Source: Allantophomopsis cytisporea (Eukaryota; Ascomycota; Leotiomycetes; Phacidiales; Phacidiaceae). From it: a DNA stretch of 64,000 bases. The notes under the pieces are model-generated. The model had not been told where the DNA came from. It searched no databases and was given only the letters and a program-made list of their open reading frames with translations. The position numbers and the translations under genes are program-made. Of this stretch, positions 13,644-25,000 are shown piece after piece (the first letter of the stretch is position 1; the number at the start of each line of letters is the position of its first letter). The DNA lies in contig CP103025.1 in the NCBI GenBank assembly GCA_024752435.1, positions 1,426,001 through 1,490,000 on the forward strand, given 5' to 3'.

Positions 13644-14483
13644 GGATATTGTTCCCAATATCATTTTAGGTTTTCCGCGACATACAGCGCGACATAATAC
13701 ATATCCCGTGCCCAAAGGCACGCAAGTATCTCCAACAAAAAAAATGTTTTAATAATGAATCTTGCCCAATTCTTTTTCCTTGTCTCTTTATGTATACGAG
13801 AGCGGCTTTACTCACCAGCGCACACACAAAATTTCACGAGAAAGGGCATGCATGGATGGATGTGGGGTATGGGCGTTTTGGGGGCGTTTGTGCGGAGATT
13901 TGCGTCTGGCGTTGTCATACCGCTTTGATTTTTGTGTTTTTTGTTTGCCTTTTCTGTGTATTTTTTGACTCGCTTTTTGCGTTAGTTTGATAGAAAAGCT
14001 GGATGAAGTTGTGTATAGAACAATACTTAATTCGGTGGCTTTGGAAGGGTGGGAGGCGAGGAGGAATACAAACCCATGGGTTTTGGTGCAGACTGGGATT
14101 TGGTGGGGGGTTTCTTGGTTTCAATCCCATGGATATTGGAAGGAGGAGTAAGAGCAATGATGCGGTGGGGTATACTAGCTTGTGTATTGGTGGTATATGA
14201 AGAGTGCTCACTGATATATTTTGTGGTTCTTGTGAGTTTCTGAAACCGTTTGGGAAGTGAATGATGAGTGGTAGTTGTTTAGTGACATAATATCTTTGTA
14301 AAGAACTCTACTGGATTCGAAAATTTGGATATAGTAAGGAGGCATTCACCTGTATGGTTCGTAGGAAATTTTGAGGAGTTCAATAATACAGTATCACTTC
14401 CGATCATGAGACACCAAGTCTACAATGCATCGAGATAACAAGGATGTTTAAGAGTTCATAATTCATTGTCATAACTCATAAGT
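13644..14483. other. Convergent intergenic region (kinase 3' end / F-box 3' end)
   Basis: Lies between the stops of the histidine kinase and the minus-strand F-box gene, so it should contain both 3' UTRs. It has T-rich and G-rich runs but no supported gene. Short frames on both strands overlap each other. Confidence 0.6.
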
Positions 14484-16265
14484 TTAATACCTACTGAACA
14501 GTATCGGCACCAGTTCGCTCCTGCTCATTCCCTTCTCCGTCTCCATTCCCGCCATCTTCGCATACCCCAAGAGCGCACTCTTCCCCTTCCCTTTCGCCGC
14601 TTCCACCGAGCCAAATTGCATCCCAAGATTTAACAATACTGCTTCCTTTGCCTTTTGTAACGCACTCGTCCGCCGCACCACATCCTCCGCCAACACGTCC
14701 TGCAACGCATCGTGCGTCGCATTTCGCTGGCAGCCCTGTATATCCTGTAGCTCATGCACAGGCTGTGCGTAGGGATCATATGTTTTCTGCGGTAGCAGCG
14801 TACAGGAAACTTGTGCAAATGGCTGTTGTACAGGCCAGCAAGTCCCGGGAGGCGTCGAGCTTTCGGCGCTCAAGCTGGCCCCGCTCTGGTTCTTGCACTC
14901 ATTCTTCAGATTGCTATGCTTCCTCCGCCTATGCACGCGTTTCTTCTTGACACTCCGTATCGACACCGGCGTAGCAGACCGTCGTGTCGAACTAAGTGAA
15001 GGGGAATAAGGAGGCGTCAAGCTGTCAATGACCTCATCAATCAACTCCTCCACCTCATCGCCCTCCTTTGCAGTCATGAAGCTGTCCGCACTTTCCGTCT
15101 CATAGAACTCACTCCTCCAACACTCACTTGCCCCCTCACGCCGCCTTAATGGTGCCAGCGCCTCCTCCCATCCCCCGGACGTGAGCGCCACATCCTCGAA
15201 ATCAAACTCCCGCACCCGCTCCGCATGCGTCTCGACCAGCCGCGCAATCTGCCCCGCAGTCACAGCCGCATTGCACAGTTGCAGGTAGCGCAGGCGCGGG
15301 AACACGATCGCCGGGCTATTGGGCGGCGGGGGCAACGGCGACATGGGCGAAGTGACCTCGGCGAACAACTTCTTGGCGCGTGGCGGCGAGCCGCCGAGTG
15401 GAATGGGACACGGGCCGCGCGGGCCTGCCCACGCGAATGACAGCTTCTCCAGGTGTCCGCTGAAGAAGCGTAGATATGAGGCTAGCAGCGCCAGGTGGTC
15501 AGCTCCCGGTGATGGCCCTGTGAAATCCCAGCTGTCGACCTCGATGCATAGCTTGTGCACCTGCTGCCAAATGCGTGGACCTCGCGGCGAGCTGCCCAGG
15601 CCATGGGGGCTCGGCCGTAAGTAGAGGAATGCTGCGGGGTGGACTTGCAGGCTGAGTTTGCGGAAGGAGGGGAGCGATACGTGCTCAAGTGCTATACGCA
15701 GAGATATGAGCGCATAGTCGACTGCCGAACGCCGGTACCGATGGCGCGGATCTTGCAAGGGCGTTTGGATGCTGAGATGGCGGAGTGATGGTAGGTATCT
15801 TAGAAAGCGGATGAATGAGGGTACGTTGGTTGCTGCGTGGAAGATTGGTGGGTATTGTGCCGTCAGCACATCGCCCAGCTCCGAGTTGCCGTATTTTGGC
15901 CGTGAGAGGACGGAGGCGAAGGTTGTGTGTGGTGTGTAGAGGAAGGTCACTTCTGCGCCCGTGGAGGGGTTTATCAGCGGCGGGAGGAAGGTCGCTTCAC
16001 TGTGTGGTAATGAGAACGTGAGGTGTTCAATATATGGCCCAATTCGGTCCAATGCTTCTAGCCGAGCTGGCCGTGTTAGGCTTGATGGTGTAAATGTCAG
16101 ATGTGTTCTGAGGAAGAGTGGTTTGGTGATATGTTGCTCCATAGAGCGATTTACGAGACGGAGGGCGCATAATGTCTTTGTGTCAATATGTTCGAATAGT
16201 TCTCTGCGAATGTTTTCATTCTGCCAGAGGCAGTTGAATGAGGTTGAGGTAGCCATGACTTGCAC
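14484..16265 (-). CDS. F-box-like protein of filamentous ascomycetes
   Basis: Single-exon gene of 593 codons; the ATG nine bases downstream (16256, MATSTSFNCLW) is an equally good start. Residues about 8-45 resemble a degenerate F-box (ENIRRELFEHIDTKTLCALR, then LVNRSMEQHITKPLFLRTHL). The middle contains leucine-rich segments of the kind found in F-box substrate receptors (for example FLRYLPSLRHLSIQTPLQDP and FPRLRYLQLCN). The C-terminal third is low complexity, with a basic patch (KKKRVHRRRKHSNLK at about residue 430), and ends in an Ala/Lys-rich helix. F-box proteins usually deliver substrates to SCF ubiquitin ligases; the substrate here is unknown. The gene is clearly more GC-rich than its neighbours, with G/C at most third positions. 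I am sure it is a gene and moderately sure of the F-box call. Confidence 0.75.
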   Translation of the reverse strand: MQVMATSTSFNCLWQNENIRRELFEHIDTKTLCALRLVNRSMEQHITKPLFLRTHLTFTPSSLTRPARLEALDRIGPYIEHLTFSLPHSEATFLPPLINPSTGAEVTFLYTPHTTFASVLSRPKYGNSELGDVLTAQYPPIFHAATNVPSFIRFLRYLPSLRHLSIQTPLQDPRHRYRRSAVDYALISLRIALEHVSLPSFRKLSLQVHPAAFLYLRPSPHGLGSSPRGPRIWQQVHKLCIEVDSWDFTGPSPGADHLALLASYLRFFSGHLEKLSFAWAGPRGPCPIPLGGSPPRAKKLFAEVTSPMSPLPPPPNSPAIVFPRLRYLQLCNAAVTAGQIARLVETHAERVREFDFEDVALTSGGWEEALAPLRRREGASECWRSEFYETESADSFMTAKEGDEVEELIDEVIDSLTPPYSPSLSSTRRSATPVSIRSVKKKRVHRRRKHSNLKNECKNQSGASLSAESSTPPGTCWPVQQPFAQVSCTLLPQKTYDPYAQPVHELQDIQGCQRNATHDALQDVLAEDVVRRTSALQKAKEAVLLNLGMQFGSVEAAKGKGKSALLGYAKMAGMETEKGMSRSELVPILFSRY

Positions 16266-18048
16266 ATATCGGTACTGAGAGGTTTCAAGGGGATGTTGTA
16301 ATAAGTACTAGAAGTTGATTGGAAGCGGTGTAGGGGAGATTATACTAGGAAGAAATAGTATGCTTAAAATTATCAATGAGATCTTTTTTTGATGGTGATG
16401 TGTTGTCCCGTTGAGTGGGGCACATGGAGAATGGGCAGCACTTGAACTGACTCGACTCGACTTGACTTGAAGATTGGCCAGGCAAAACGTTTAGCACCAC
16501 CACCAAAAGACGACAACGCTCTCACTCAAAATTCCGGAATAAAAGACACAAGGAGAATGAGGTCAAGACAACGGCCTTGTTATACCCAGGCACCTACCGA
16601 CTTCCCCCATCCCTCAAGCAGGACTCACGTGATTCTTTGTGACTCATTCTCATCACCTTGGCAAGAGATATATCAGCAGTGGTGATCTCTGGTGCAGTGG
16701 TGCAGTGGTGCATGCAGCATCCCATCCCACCCTCAAAGATGTGCTCCAAGCTCCCCAAAAACACGACTATGTCGCGGTCGCGAGGAGATATATCGACGTG
16801 CCGAACGTGATGAATGGCTACACGGCGCAGGCGCTTACACCGGCCCCGCCCGCGGAGGTCCCCTATCCGCATCCCATCAAGAAGCGGCAGAAGAGCTCTC
16901 TGCAGACACAGCAGTCGCACCGAGAGGGAACATGCAGGGAAAAACCTTCCCATCTGGGTGCCTGGCCAATGGATGCGCACGACGATGGGAAATGGAACTA
17001 TGTGGTATGCTCGTGCAGATGCTTGAACAATTTACAAACCAACTCGTCCTCTCCGCCTATCAAGTGTTCTTGGCAAAATGTCCTGCAGGCGATATTGTGG
17101 CCAGTGAGGTGTGTCGGACGGCACGACGACAAGGGTGTGAAGGCGGGCGACATGCGGACGCGAGGATGGCGCGTCAGTCCGTCGAATGGTCGACGCGGCT
17201 TGACGCGAGACACGTTGTTTTCTTGATACCCTTCGTGCTTTCTTGGGATGTTTCAATCCGTAGGGCTGTGGAAAATGTTTCGTGTCGTTCGATGAAGCGG
17301 GATTGGTATGGGATTGTTGGCATTGGACGGTCGCTTGACTTTTGTCGGGGCTTTTTAGCTTATCGATGCCAGGTCTTCTTATCTTGTTGTGAGAGATTTT
17401 CGCCTCGTGCATCAATGGCCGTTGCGCTTTGAATGGCTCAGGCTGAAACTTGGATGGACTCTTTGGCTGGTCTGGATTGCTGATGTGTTTTTGAGGATCG
17501 TTCTGATCTCCACAGTTTCAATAGACTAGATGCGTTGAAGATCATTTGCGACTCGCTGCAAGTGAAACACCTCTTCCCCTCACTGTTGGCATCCACTTGG
17601 GCTCCAAGCAAGATGTACCCTTCTCGTAAACCTAGTACAACTCACTCTCCATCAGCAGTCCTTAAAACATTGGAAGCACATCACAACAGCTGTTTCTCAA
17701 GGAGCCCAGTATAGCAGCCCAATGTGTCTTATTCTGTAATGTAAAAGTAGAACTATATCGGTGAAAATGTAGATCTATATGCATGGGTAGGACCCTCTAC
17801 TTCATGAGTAGAGGCCAAATGCTACGCCGTAAACTCGCGCCGACGCCTCATGCAGGGGTATATCTCTTCGTTAAATGTCATCGGAACCGGTGCGCCTGTG
17901 AATATCAAATCCTTCAAATGAGTGTTGCCATCCCTTCACATCGTCTTTCTTCACGTCCCCTCACTACACCATCCCCTCCGTCCCACCCAAACGACCCCAC
18001 TGTCCACACTCCCCTACATCTCATTTCTTCCTGGTACTTGACATCACA
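16266..18048. other. Intergenic region with one doubtful coding stretch
   Basis: Holds the upstream region of the F-box gene and the downstream region of the transporter. The 16.7-17.2 kb part is GC-rich and open in several frames on both strands; one frame is listed separately as a weak candidate. I see nothing in 17440-18048. Confidence 0.5.
16639..17226 (+). CDS. Weak candidate hypothetical ORF
   Basis: A 195-codon open frame I do not recognise. Its first half reads like protein (KHDYVAVARRYIDVPNVMNG followed by a Pro-rich stretch and KKRQKSS). The second half, after about residue 100, looks like random translation, so a real product would need a splice or an earlier end. A 246-codon frame (16692-17432) and a minus-strand 128-codon frame overlap it, and all three profit from the high local GC. 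It could be a small gene or simply a GC artefact. Confidence 0.2.
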   Translation: MTHSHHLGKRYISSGDLWCSGAVVHAASHPTLKDVLQAPQKHDYVAVARRYIDVPNVMNGYTAQALTPAPPAEVPYPHPIKKRQKSSLQTQQSHREGTCREKPSHLGAWPMDAHDDGKWNYVVCSCRCLNNLQTNSSSPPIKCSWQNVLQAILWPVRCVGRHDDKGVKAGDMRTRGWRVSPSNGRRGLTRDTLFS

Positions 18049-19562
18049 TCAGTACTTGGCCAAGAGCTTTGGCCCGGTGGCCATGGTCCTGGCAACAGAG
18101 AACGCAACAAGCGAACCAGCGTAGCACATGCCCGTGAAGACAATGAGTCCCCAGTAGGCACCACCATTGCTGGAGATGATCTGACCAGCAATAGGGATAC
18201 CCGTCAACGAGCCAATGGATACGATCGTGTAACACGTAGCGTAGTAACGACCGTAGTTCTCAGTATGGCACAGCTGACCAACACAAACGGGAGTCAAGCT
18301 AATATTCGACCCGGAAGCGAAGCCAAACAGCAGCGCGAAGATGACAATCCCTGCTGTGCTTCCTCCTGCTGGTAGCCAGATGCCAAATACGGCAATTACA
18401 GTCAGGATAATCGAAGTGATTGCTGCATTGTAGCGACCGCAGAGATCGGCGAACAACCCCGGCAGCCATCTTCCAAAGACAGACCCGACGTTGAGTATCG
18501 TCAGGATGGTGTAGGAGAAATTCTCGGAGAAACCCTTGTATAGAGCGTATGAGCTGATATACGTCAAGGGAATGAAGAGCGCGAACTCCAGCAGGAAGAC
18601 GCCGAACACAGTGACTGCGAAGGCCGGATCACGCAGGATACGCGGATCGGGGTTGACACTGGCGTTCTTCGCTGGTGGTAGACGAGACTTGATGAGGAGG
18701 TTGGCAATGATGCACAGGAAGATATAGATGAAGCCCATGTATCGTGTGGCCCATGCGAACCCAACTGTGGGGATCAGATGCTGCAGCATGAGAGGGAAGA
18801 TGATTCCTCCAAAGGCTCCGCCAGTAGCTGCAATACCTGTGGCATTGCCTCGCTTCTCTTTGAAGAAATGACCGACAGCTGCGATGCAGGGCGTGAAGAG
18901 CAGCGATGTACCTATTCCGCCAAGAACGCCGAATACGAGGAAGAAATGCCAGTATTCTGCAGAGCTGTCAGTTGTGTTGAGCTTACTTCCATCAGATGGT
19001 ACTTACCAGTGCAAACAGCCAACAGGAACATATCGAGGATCATACAAACACTACCAGAAGCTACCAACCATCTAGGTCCGTACATGTCGAAGATAGGGCC
19101 GACATAGATTCCACAGAAGAAAGCCAAGAAGCCATAAATGCTGAAGATCCATCCAATTGTCCCATCACTGTAGTCCTTCAGTTGGTTTGCCGACAGGTAC
19201 GCCTGGAAAGATCCAAAGGTGTTGGCAATTCCAATTGAAGCCAGGAATCCACACCAAGACCCCACGACGCATAGCCATGCTTCCAGACCTCCTTCGGGGT
19301 ACTCGACTTCATCCTCCTTGGAGTGGGAGAGAGAGGAGGTGGTTGAGTGGAGATTCGCCGCAGTCTCATCCTTCTCGAGCCCTTTTATGCCCTTCTCGAC
19401 GTCATCTTGGCCGTTTGTGCCGAACTGAACACTTTGCTCCGGTTCCTCGGTAGATGCGTATGTGCTTTTCTCGTTTCCAATCTCCTTATCGTTCGAGGTG
19501 ACAATTTCGTTTGCGGTTGGGGTGGTGTGGGCGCCTCCTTCCCTGGTGTTCTCCGGTCTCAT
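18049..19562 (-). CDS. MFS transporter, monocarboxylate (MCT/SLC16-like) type
   Basis: Two exons: 19007-19562, then 18049-18956, separated by a 50-nt intron (18957-19006, GTAAGT..TGCAG). The product is 487 residues, the usual size for 12 membrane segments. After an acidic, polar N-terminal tail of about 85 residues comes the fungal MCT signature YPEGGLEAWLCVVGSWCGF. It continues with NTFGSFQAYLS and GWIFSIYGFLAFFCGIYVGP. Across the splice the join reads LLAVCTEYWHFFLVFGVLGG, which fits the family. Loop 4-5 has KEKRGNATGIAATGGAFGG. Such proteins sit in the plasma or organelle membrane; fungal members include Mch-type carriers and riboflavin and short-acid transporters, and the substrate cannot be read from sequence. 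No biosynthetic genes lie next to it. Confidence 0.92.
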
Positions 19563-20164
19563 ATGTCTTCTTCAGATGGTAGCGATGTTGCCCTCAGATG
19601 TGATTGATTTATGCCAAACTCTACGAAATTCAACTTCGAACGGAAGAACGGGAAATACTGTCGAAAGAATGATGGGGATTCAATATGTACAAAGGTGGAC
19701 GTTGCCTATTTATGGGGGAAAAAGTCGAGGCGGGGTAAGAGAATGGAGAAATTGCTAAGAAATACTCTTGTCACATAATTACTCACATACCTACCTACCA
19801 CTACCTAACTAGTACCTTTGCAGGCTTTGTCGTTTTGTAACGACCAAGTCCGCTTGGCTAGGCGGGAGTGGGCCGATAACCGCGTTCAAGTGGGATGGTA
19901 GTGGAAATAAGGGGAAATACAATACATAAGCATGAACTTTTACTAGAATTGAGCCGAAAACTTTCGATGATAAGTGAGACATTTATTCTTTGAACCTCTT
20001 GTATCATTGCAGCATTATAAGCAGGAAACACGACAATGGTCTAGATATTTGTTACAGATAAGTAGTTGGATATATTGAGAGGCTGAAAAGTATTCCAGAA
20101 ATTAATATTTCCAAGCCTAAAAACCTAAATCTTTTTTTACAAGAAAAATTTGGAAAAATTTAGG

Positions 20165-20202
20165 AAAAATTAAAAATTAAAAATTAAAAATTAAAAATAA
20201 AA
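20165..20202. repeat. AT-rich heptamer microsatellite (AAAAATT)n
   Basis: About four to five head-to-tail copies of aaaaatt within a wider A/T-rich island (about 20100-20260). Simple-sequence repeat; no coding role seen. Confidence 0.85.
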
Positions 20203-21666
20203 CTCTATATTTTGTCTGTGAATAAATGATTGGGAAAAATATGAATATCAAAAATTAAACTGGATGTGGTACTCTGAAAAACAAGAAGATGTTTCTAGAT
20301 AGTTCTTCTGTACCCTAGTATGATATATCCTTTGAGTTTTGTTATTCGCAATCATGTATGAAAAACGTGCCATTTACTCTTCACTCAATCTTTCTGACGC
20401 AAAAGACGGGAATATGTATTATGTCTTGCCGGTTCTACTTATTATCTGCCTGAATCGCCAGGATGGGAAAAAGGCATACATAGAAGTGGAGAAGAGCGTT
20501 AGGAATCTCTTCTATTACCTAGGGTACCTTGACCTTGCCTTGGTACATACGTCTTACCGAGAATTCATGATTATGAAGTGAAGAAAAGCTGGGATATCTT
20601 ATAATAATACCTAGGTGAGTTGCTGCACCTAGTATATTACTACCATACCTTACAATGGTATATACCTAGAGGTAGAGGATAGATAACGGGAGGGTTATTC
20701 TCATTTCTATAAAATATATATGCCTAGGTACTTGCCCTCAGGTTAGGTGAGGTACTTCGCCTTTGTACCTCAACCTCCCTACGTACCTTATGTCACACCG
20801 AGATACCCGACTTCAATATTCAAAGAGCGGTCAAATTGTCTTAGTAGTGACAATACCGACTGTGGTATACGTATTCCCTGGTATTTGACCCTTTTTCTCT
20901 GATTGAGCTTGTGAGTATCTATGTAACATTTCGATTGGAGAGCACATTGTCCAGATCCTCTCCCTAAGAATGCAATGATTGTTGGACCTTGCATCAATCA
21001 ATAGGGATGATATTGTGATAGATAGACTTCCTTCCTTCCACGACCTAGGTATTGTAAAAGACTGCTCATCTATGGGATCGAGAAAAGGATCAAGACTAGT
21101 TGAATTGTATTGTTCTGTATCTTCAATCATCAATGGTTGACCTTGAAGACTTGAAAACTTGAATAGATAGAGAGGTACATGCTTACTTGAAGGGGAGGTA
21201 CATCGAAAGATACATTGAAGAGCGCAAGGCTGACGTGATGCCTTAACAATTCGCATGGATCAGGCACAATCAAAATAATTCTAAACATTGAAGGTGCTGG
21301 CCTCGTTCGCTTAGTCCACCGAGCGCAAACACCTCGAATCGAAATTCACATTGAAGTTCAGTCTCAGTCGGCCAAGCTAATCGTATACCTTCTCCCAGAC
21401 AACCGCGAAAGACAACATCACAAACCAGGTCAGATATGCCCATCATCGCGACGTCGTTGGCCAAACTTCGCAACTAAAGGCTCTCCTTCAGACTACGTCT
21501 TTTGCGATCGCGATCCCCGCCCATTTAACTTAATCATTCGCGTCCTTTCATCACCTCACGTCACCACCACAGACCAATACTCCCCGGAGACACCAAAGTC
21601 TCCTTCACCGCGAACCCAGTTGCAAAAACCACCTTCGCGAAGAGCTTGTTCCAGAAAGGATCTTTG

Positions 21667-21716
21667 GTATGGCCTTTTGCACGAGAATCATGACGGAGTT
21701 TACTAACGTTGAATAG
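21667..21716 (+). other. Putative 5' UTR intron 1 of the nucleoporin gene
   Basis: 50 nt with donor GTATGG, a perfect branch site TACTAAC and acceptor GAATAG. It lies upstream of the nucleoporin ATG, and an in-frame TAG at about 22003 separates it from the coding frame, so it would sit in the leader. It strongly resembles the second element at 21909-21960. Confidence 0.55.
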
Positions 21717-21908
21717 AAGACGCGCGCGCGAATACAAGCACGGCTCAGATTCAGAAACCAAAGATACTGTTCAGATTTCTCAGTATATTCCCTTTACCAA
21801 AAATGTTATCGAGCTTTATTGACCTTGAGTAGGAGACTGAACGACTATCAGTGTGCTCATCAGTGTGCTCAATTTCAACGGTCGACGAATCGACACCGTG
21901 CATTTTTG

Positions 21909-21960
21909 GTATGGGTCACTATTGGGTGAAGGTTATGGCAGGCTTACTAACGTTGGATAG
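21909..21960 (+). other. Putative 5' UTR intron 2 of the nucleoporin gene
   Basis: 52 nt with donor GTATGG, branch site TACTAAC and acceptor GGATAG. It shares with the upstream element the block TTACTAACGTTGRATAG followed two bases later by GACGCGC. The two could be spliced separately or as alternatives. Confidence 0.6.
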
Positions 21961-22028
21961 TTGACGCGCAACTACAGGCGTGTTCATACCCAACGTCGTC
22001 GTGATAGCTCTCTCAAGACGCCTTCACG

Positions 22029-25000
22029 ATGGCCGGACCACAACCCAGGTTCCCGAACCTGCACAATGAAGCGAGGAAGATCAAGGAGAACGAGCGCCTC
22101 AAGCGCGGAAAGACGAAGCGCAATGCGGATGCCTTCGCTTCTAACTCGTTCGGCGGCTCATCAGCGTCGTTCGGTGGCACGACGTCTGGGAACGCTTCGC
22201 CGGGTATGAGGCCGACCGCAGGTAGCTTGTTCGGAGGGGGTTTCAACCCGGGAACCCCCTCCACATTTGACTTTTCAGCAGGCGCCTCAATAGGCTCGAA
22301 TCCCTTCGCCTTCGGATCGCAATCGTCGGCATCGCAACCCTCCTCGCAAGAGACCGTTCCAGGGTTCAGCTTCGGCTCCGATTCGTCGTCTAGTTCGTTC
22401 CCGCAGACCTCCTTTCAATTTGGCGGTGGTGAGGCCAAATTTGTTCCACAGGAGGATCGCGGGGGACGAACCGACCCTTCGGAGTGGAAGGACGGCCATG
22501 ACGTCCCTCAGTTCGACGAGGGCGCCATGAAGCGCAACAGCAGCTTCGGTTCTCAAGCTGTTCCGTCAGCACAAGGTACTTTGGCTTCCTCAACCATTTC
22601 ATTCCAGCAGCAAGGTACAGCAAGCTTGCCCCTCGGGCACGGCCAACCAGAGTCGGCCGAGGGTGCGTCGCAAGCGACGCTCAAGAGGCGTAACTCCACT
22701 GAATGGAACAACTTGTCGGCCTTGGAGCGGGCCAGACGCAAGAAGCCAGCATGTGCTAATTCAGCTCCAGCGCAGCAACCATTCGCGACCCCGAATTTCG
22801 ACCTGCCAAGCGCCACTCCCTCAATGCCGAGCTGGCAGCAGCAGCTCGGTAGACAACCAGCAGCAAAAGTGAGTGCGACAGCCACAAACCCCCAGGTGTC
22901 TCTTCCGGCTCCAACCCCGGCTCCAACTCCAGCTCCAACCATTGCCAGTGAAGCGCGTAGCGACAGCGGCCTTCGCCAAGATATGTTGGAGTACGTTGGT
23001 GGTACGGGAAGACATCAGGACGTCGAAATGGGAGCGAATCCGACCGAGATCGACAATGCCACGGTCGCCGCAGCAGACGCTTTCTTGGATGCCTTGTATG
23101 AGGACACGTTCGAACTGGCTGGGGAGTCAGAACGTTCGTCTCAACAGCCAAGCCATCCGGATTCAGACGTTGCGGAGGGTGAGAGTATGGAGGGCCTGGT
23201 TGAGGACTCGGGGGAGCAGGCATGGGCGCCTGTTCCTCCAAGTCAGCAGCCAGAATCTTCGCAGGATCCCTACGAGCCGTGGCAACAGTGGGAGGAGACC
23301 AGCGAAGAGTTTGCTACGGAGACTCCGGTGCAGGTAGGTTCTTCCATGGACCTCGATGAAGATGATCAGCTTGAGGTCCTCATGGACCTCGATGCTGATT
23401 GTTCGAGGGCCCTGGATGAGCCAAGCCCTGACAGTTTCTGTGAGCATCTTGGTTCTCTCCCGGATGCAGTGAGATCGCCTTTCGACATCTCACAAGTGCA
23501 GCCTCTCGGTCTGCAACAAGAACGTTTCTGTGGGTCTGACAATGGACCAAATCTTACTGACCGCCAACTTCAGTTCTCGACCAGCGCCGATGCTTCGAGT
23601 ACTGCCGCAGTACAATCCGGTCCTTTCGGTCACGACACCGGCCTTGCCCCGAGCAGTTCGGTCCCAACTGCACAGGCTTCGCAGCCTGCGCCAACTGGAT
23701 TCGGGCTGTTCGGCGGCTCGGCTTCTACCCACACCCAGCCTGCTCAAGCCACGGGCCCGGCATTCCAGCCGGTCCCGGCAACTAACCTCTTCGGTAGCTC
23801 GGGTTCGAACGTTTTTGGGAGCTCCTCTGCGACCCCGGCGGCGACCTCGCTTTTCAGCGGGTTTGGCCAGCCTCACGGAGGAACTCCAGCTGCAGCTCAG
23901 TCTGCTCCTGCGCCAGCGCCAGCGCCCGCGGCCGCGCCGATCTTTGCGTTTGGAAGGCCCCAGCAGCCGCAGCAAGCACGGCAGCAAGAACAGCAAGAAG
24001 CTCTGCCTTCACCTTCCTCTGCTGTTCCTTCTTTGTTCCCTGCTTCTGTTGGCCCTTCTCCTTCCTTCGCAACGTTCAATTTCGGATCTTCTGCGCCTGT
24101 TCCTGCGCCAGAACAATCCGCCGCGTCCGCGTCCGCTCCAACGTCTGCCGGTCCGCCATCGTTGTTTGCGCCAACCTCGTCCGCCCCGCAAGGTTTGTTT
24201 GGTTCCGCACCTGCCAGCTCCGCTGCGCAGCCTTCAGTCGCGTCAACGTCTTTGTTTGGAACTAGTTCGTCTGGTGCACCGAAAGCTCTCTTTGGTACTA
24301 GCTCATCGAGCACGCCAACTTCCCTTTTTGGGACAACTGCGTCGAGCACACCAAAGCCTCTCTTCGGTACACCATCAACTTCTTCCAGCGCACCAACTCC
24401 TTCGGCCACAACATCTGAAACTGCACAATCTTCTGCATCGACCTCTGAGCCTGCACAGTCTGTTGTTGCACCAGCGTCTACGCGTGCACAACCTTCTGCT
24501 GCTTCGTCTGTCGCTTCGCCTGCCAATTCTGTTGTTGCACCAGCGTCTACGCGTGCACAACCTTCTGCGGCTGCATCGACCTCAGAGCCAACACAGCAAA
24601 TTGCTGCACCAGCATCTACGCGTGCACAATTTTCTGCTGCGACACCGTCCTCACAGCCTCACATTGGGGATTCGAAAAGATCTCAGAACAAGCTTGGTAC
24701 CAGTGACAAGACGATGGCGCTCCTTCAAGGAACGGATGTGAGCGGTGCCGTTGCTCACATCCCGAAGAGTTTGCCACGTGAGAAGCACCATCAATTCCTC
24801 GCCATGTTCCGTTTTGAGGCATTGAAGAAGGCCTTCCTGAAGTACGTCACATCAGACTTTGCTATGGGTGGTGATATGGTCGAAGCTGCCAGACAGTTTC
24901 AGGAACTTCACGATCAGATCATCAAGGATTGCGAGCTCAAAGTCATCCGACTACCAGAGCCAATCAATGGAAAGCGCCGACACGATACTGAGGATGGTGA

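Larger units (their letters stand above)
19563..22028. other. Divergent intergenic region between transporter and nucleoporin
   Basis: Contains both promoters. From 19.78 to 20.77 kb it is AT-rich with many TACCTA/CCTAGG-type short palindromes and an (AAAAATT)n run. An 80-codon plus frame at 20339-20581 has no recognisable family. The last 370 bases carry two intron-like elements belonging to the 5' UTR of the nucleoporin gene. Confidence 0.6.

Noticed and set aside
24410..24640. Repeated ASTRAQPSAA segments in the nucleoporin considered as a separate mobile insertion
   Set aside because: They are in frame and composed like the surrounding FG-linker sequence; ordinary repeat expansion explains them.
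23530..24741. 403-codon plus frame inside the nucleoporin, rich in Arg, Leu and Pro
   Set aside because: It is the +1 shadow of the Ser/Ala/Pro-rich FG region; composition is an artefact of the repeats.
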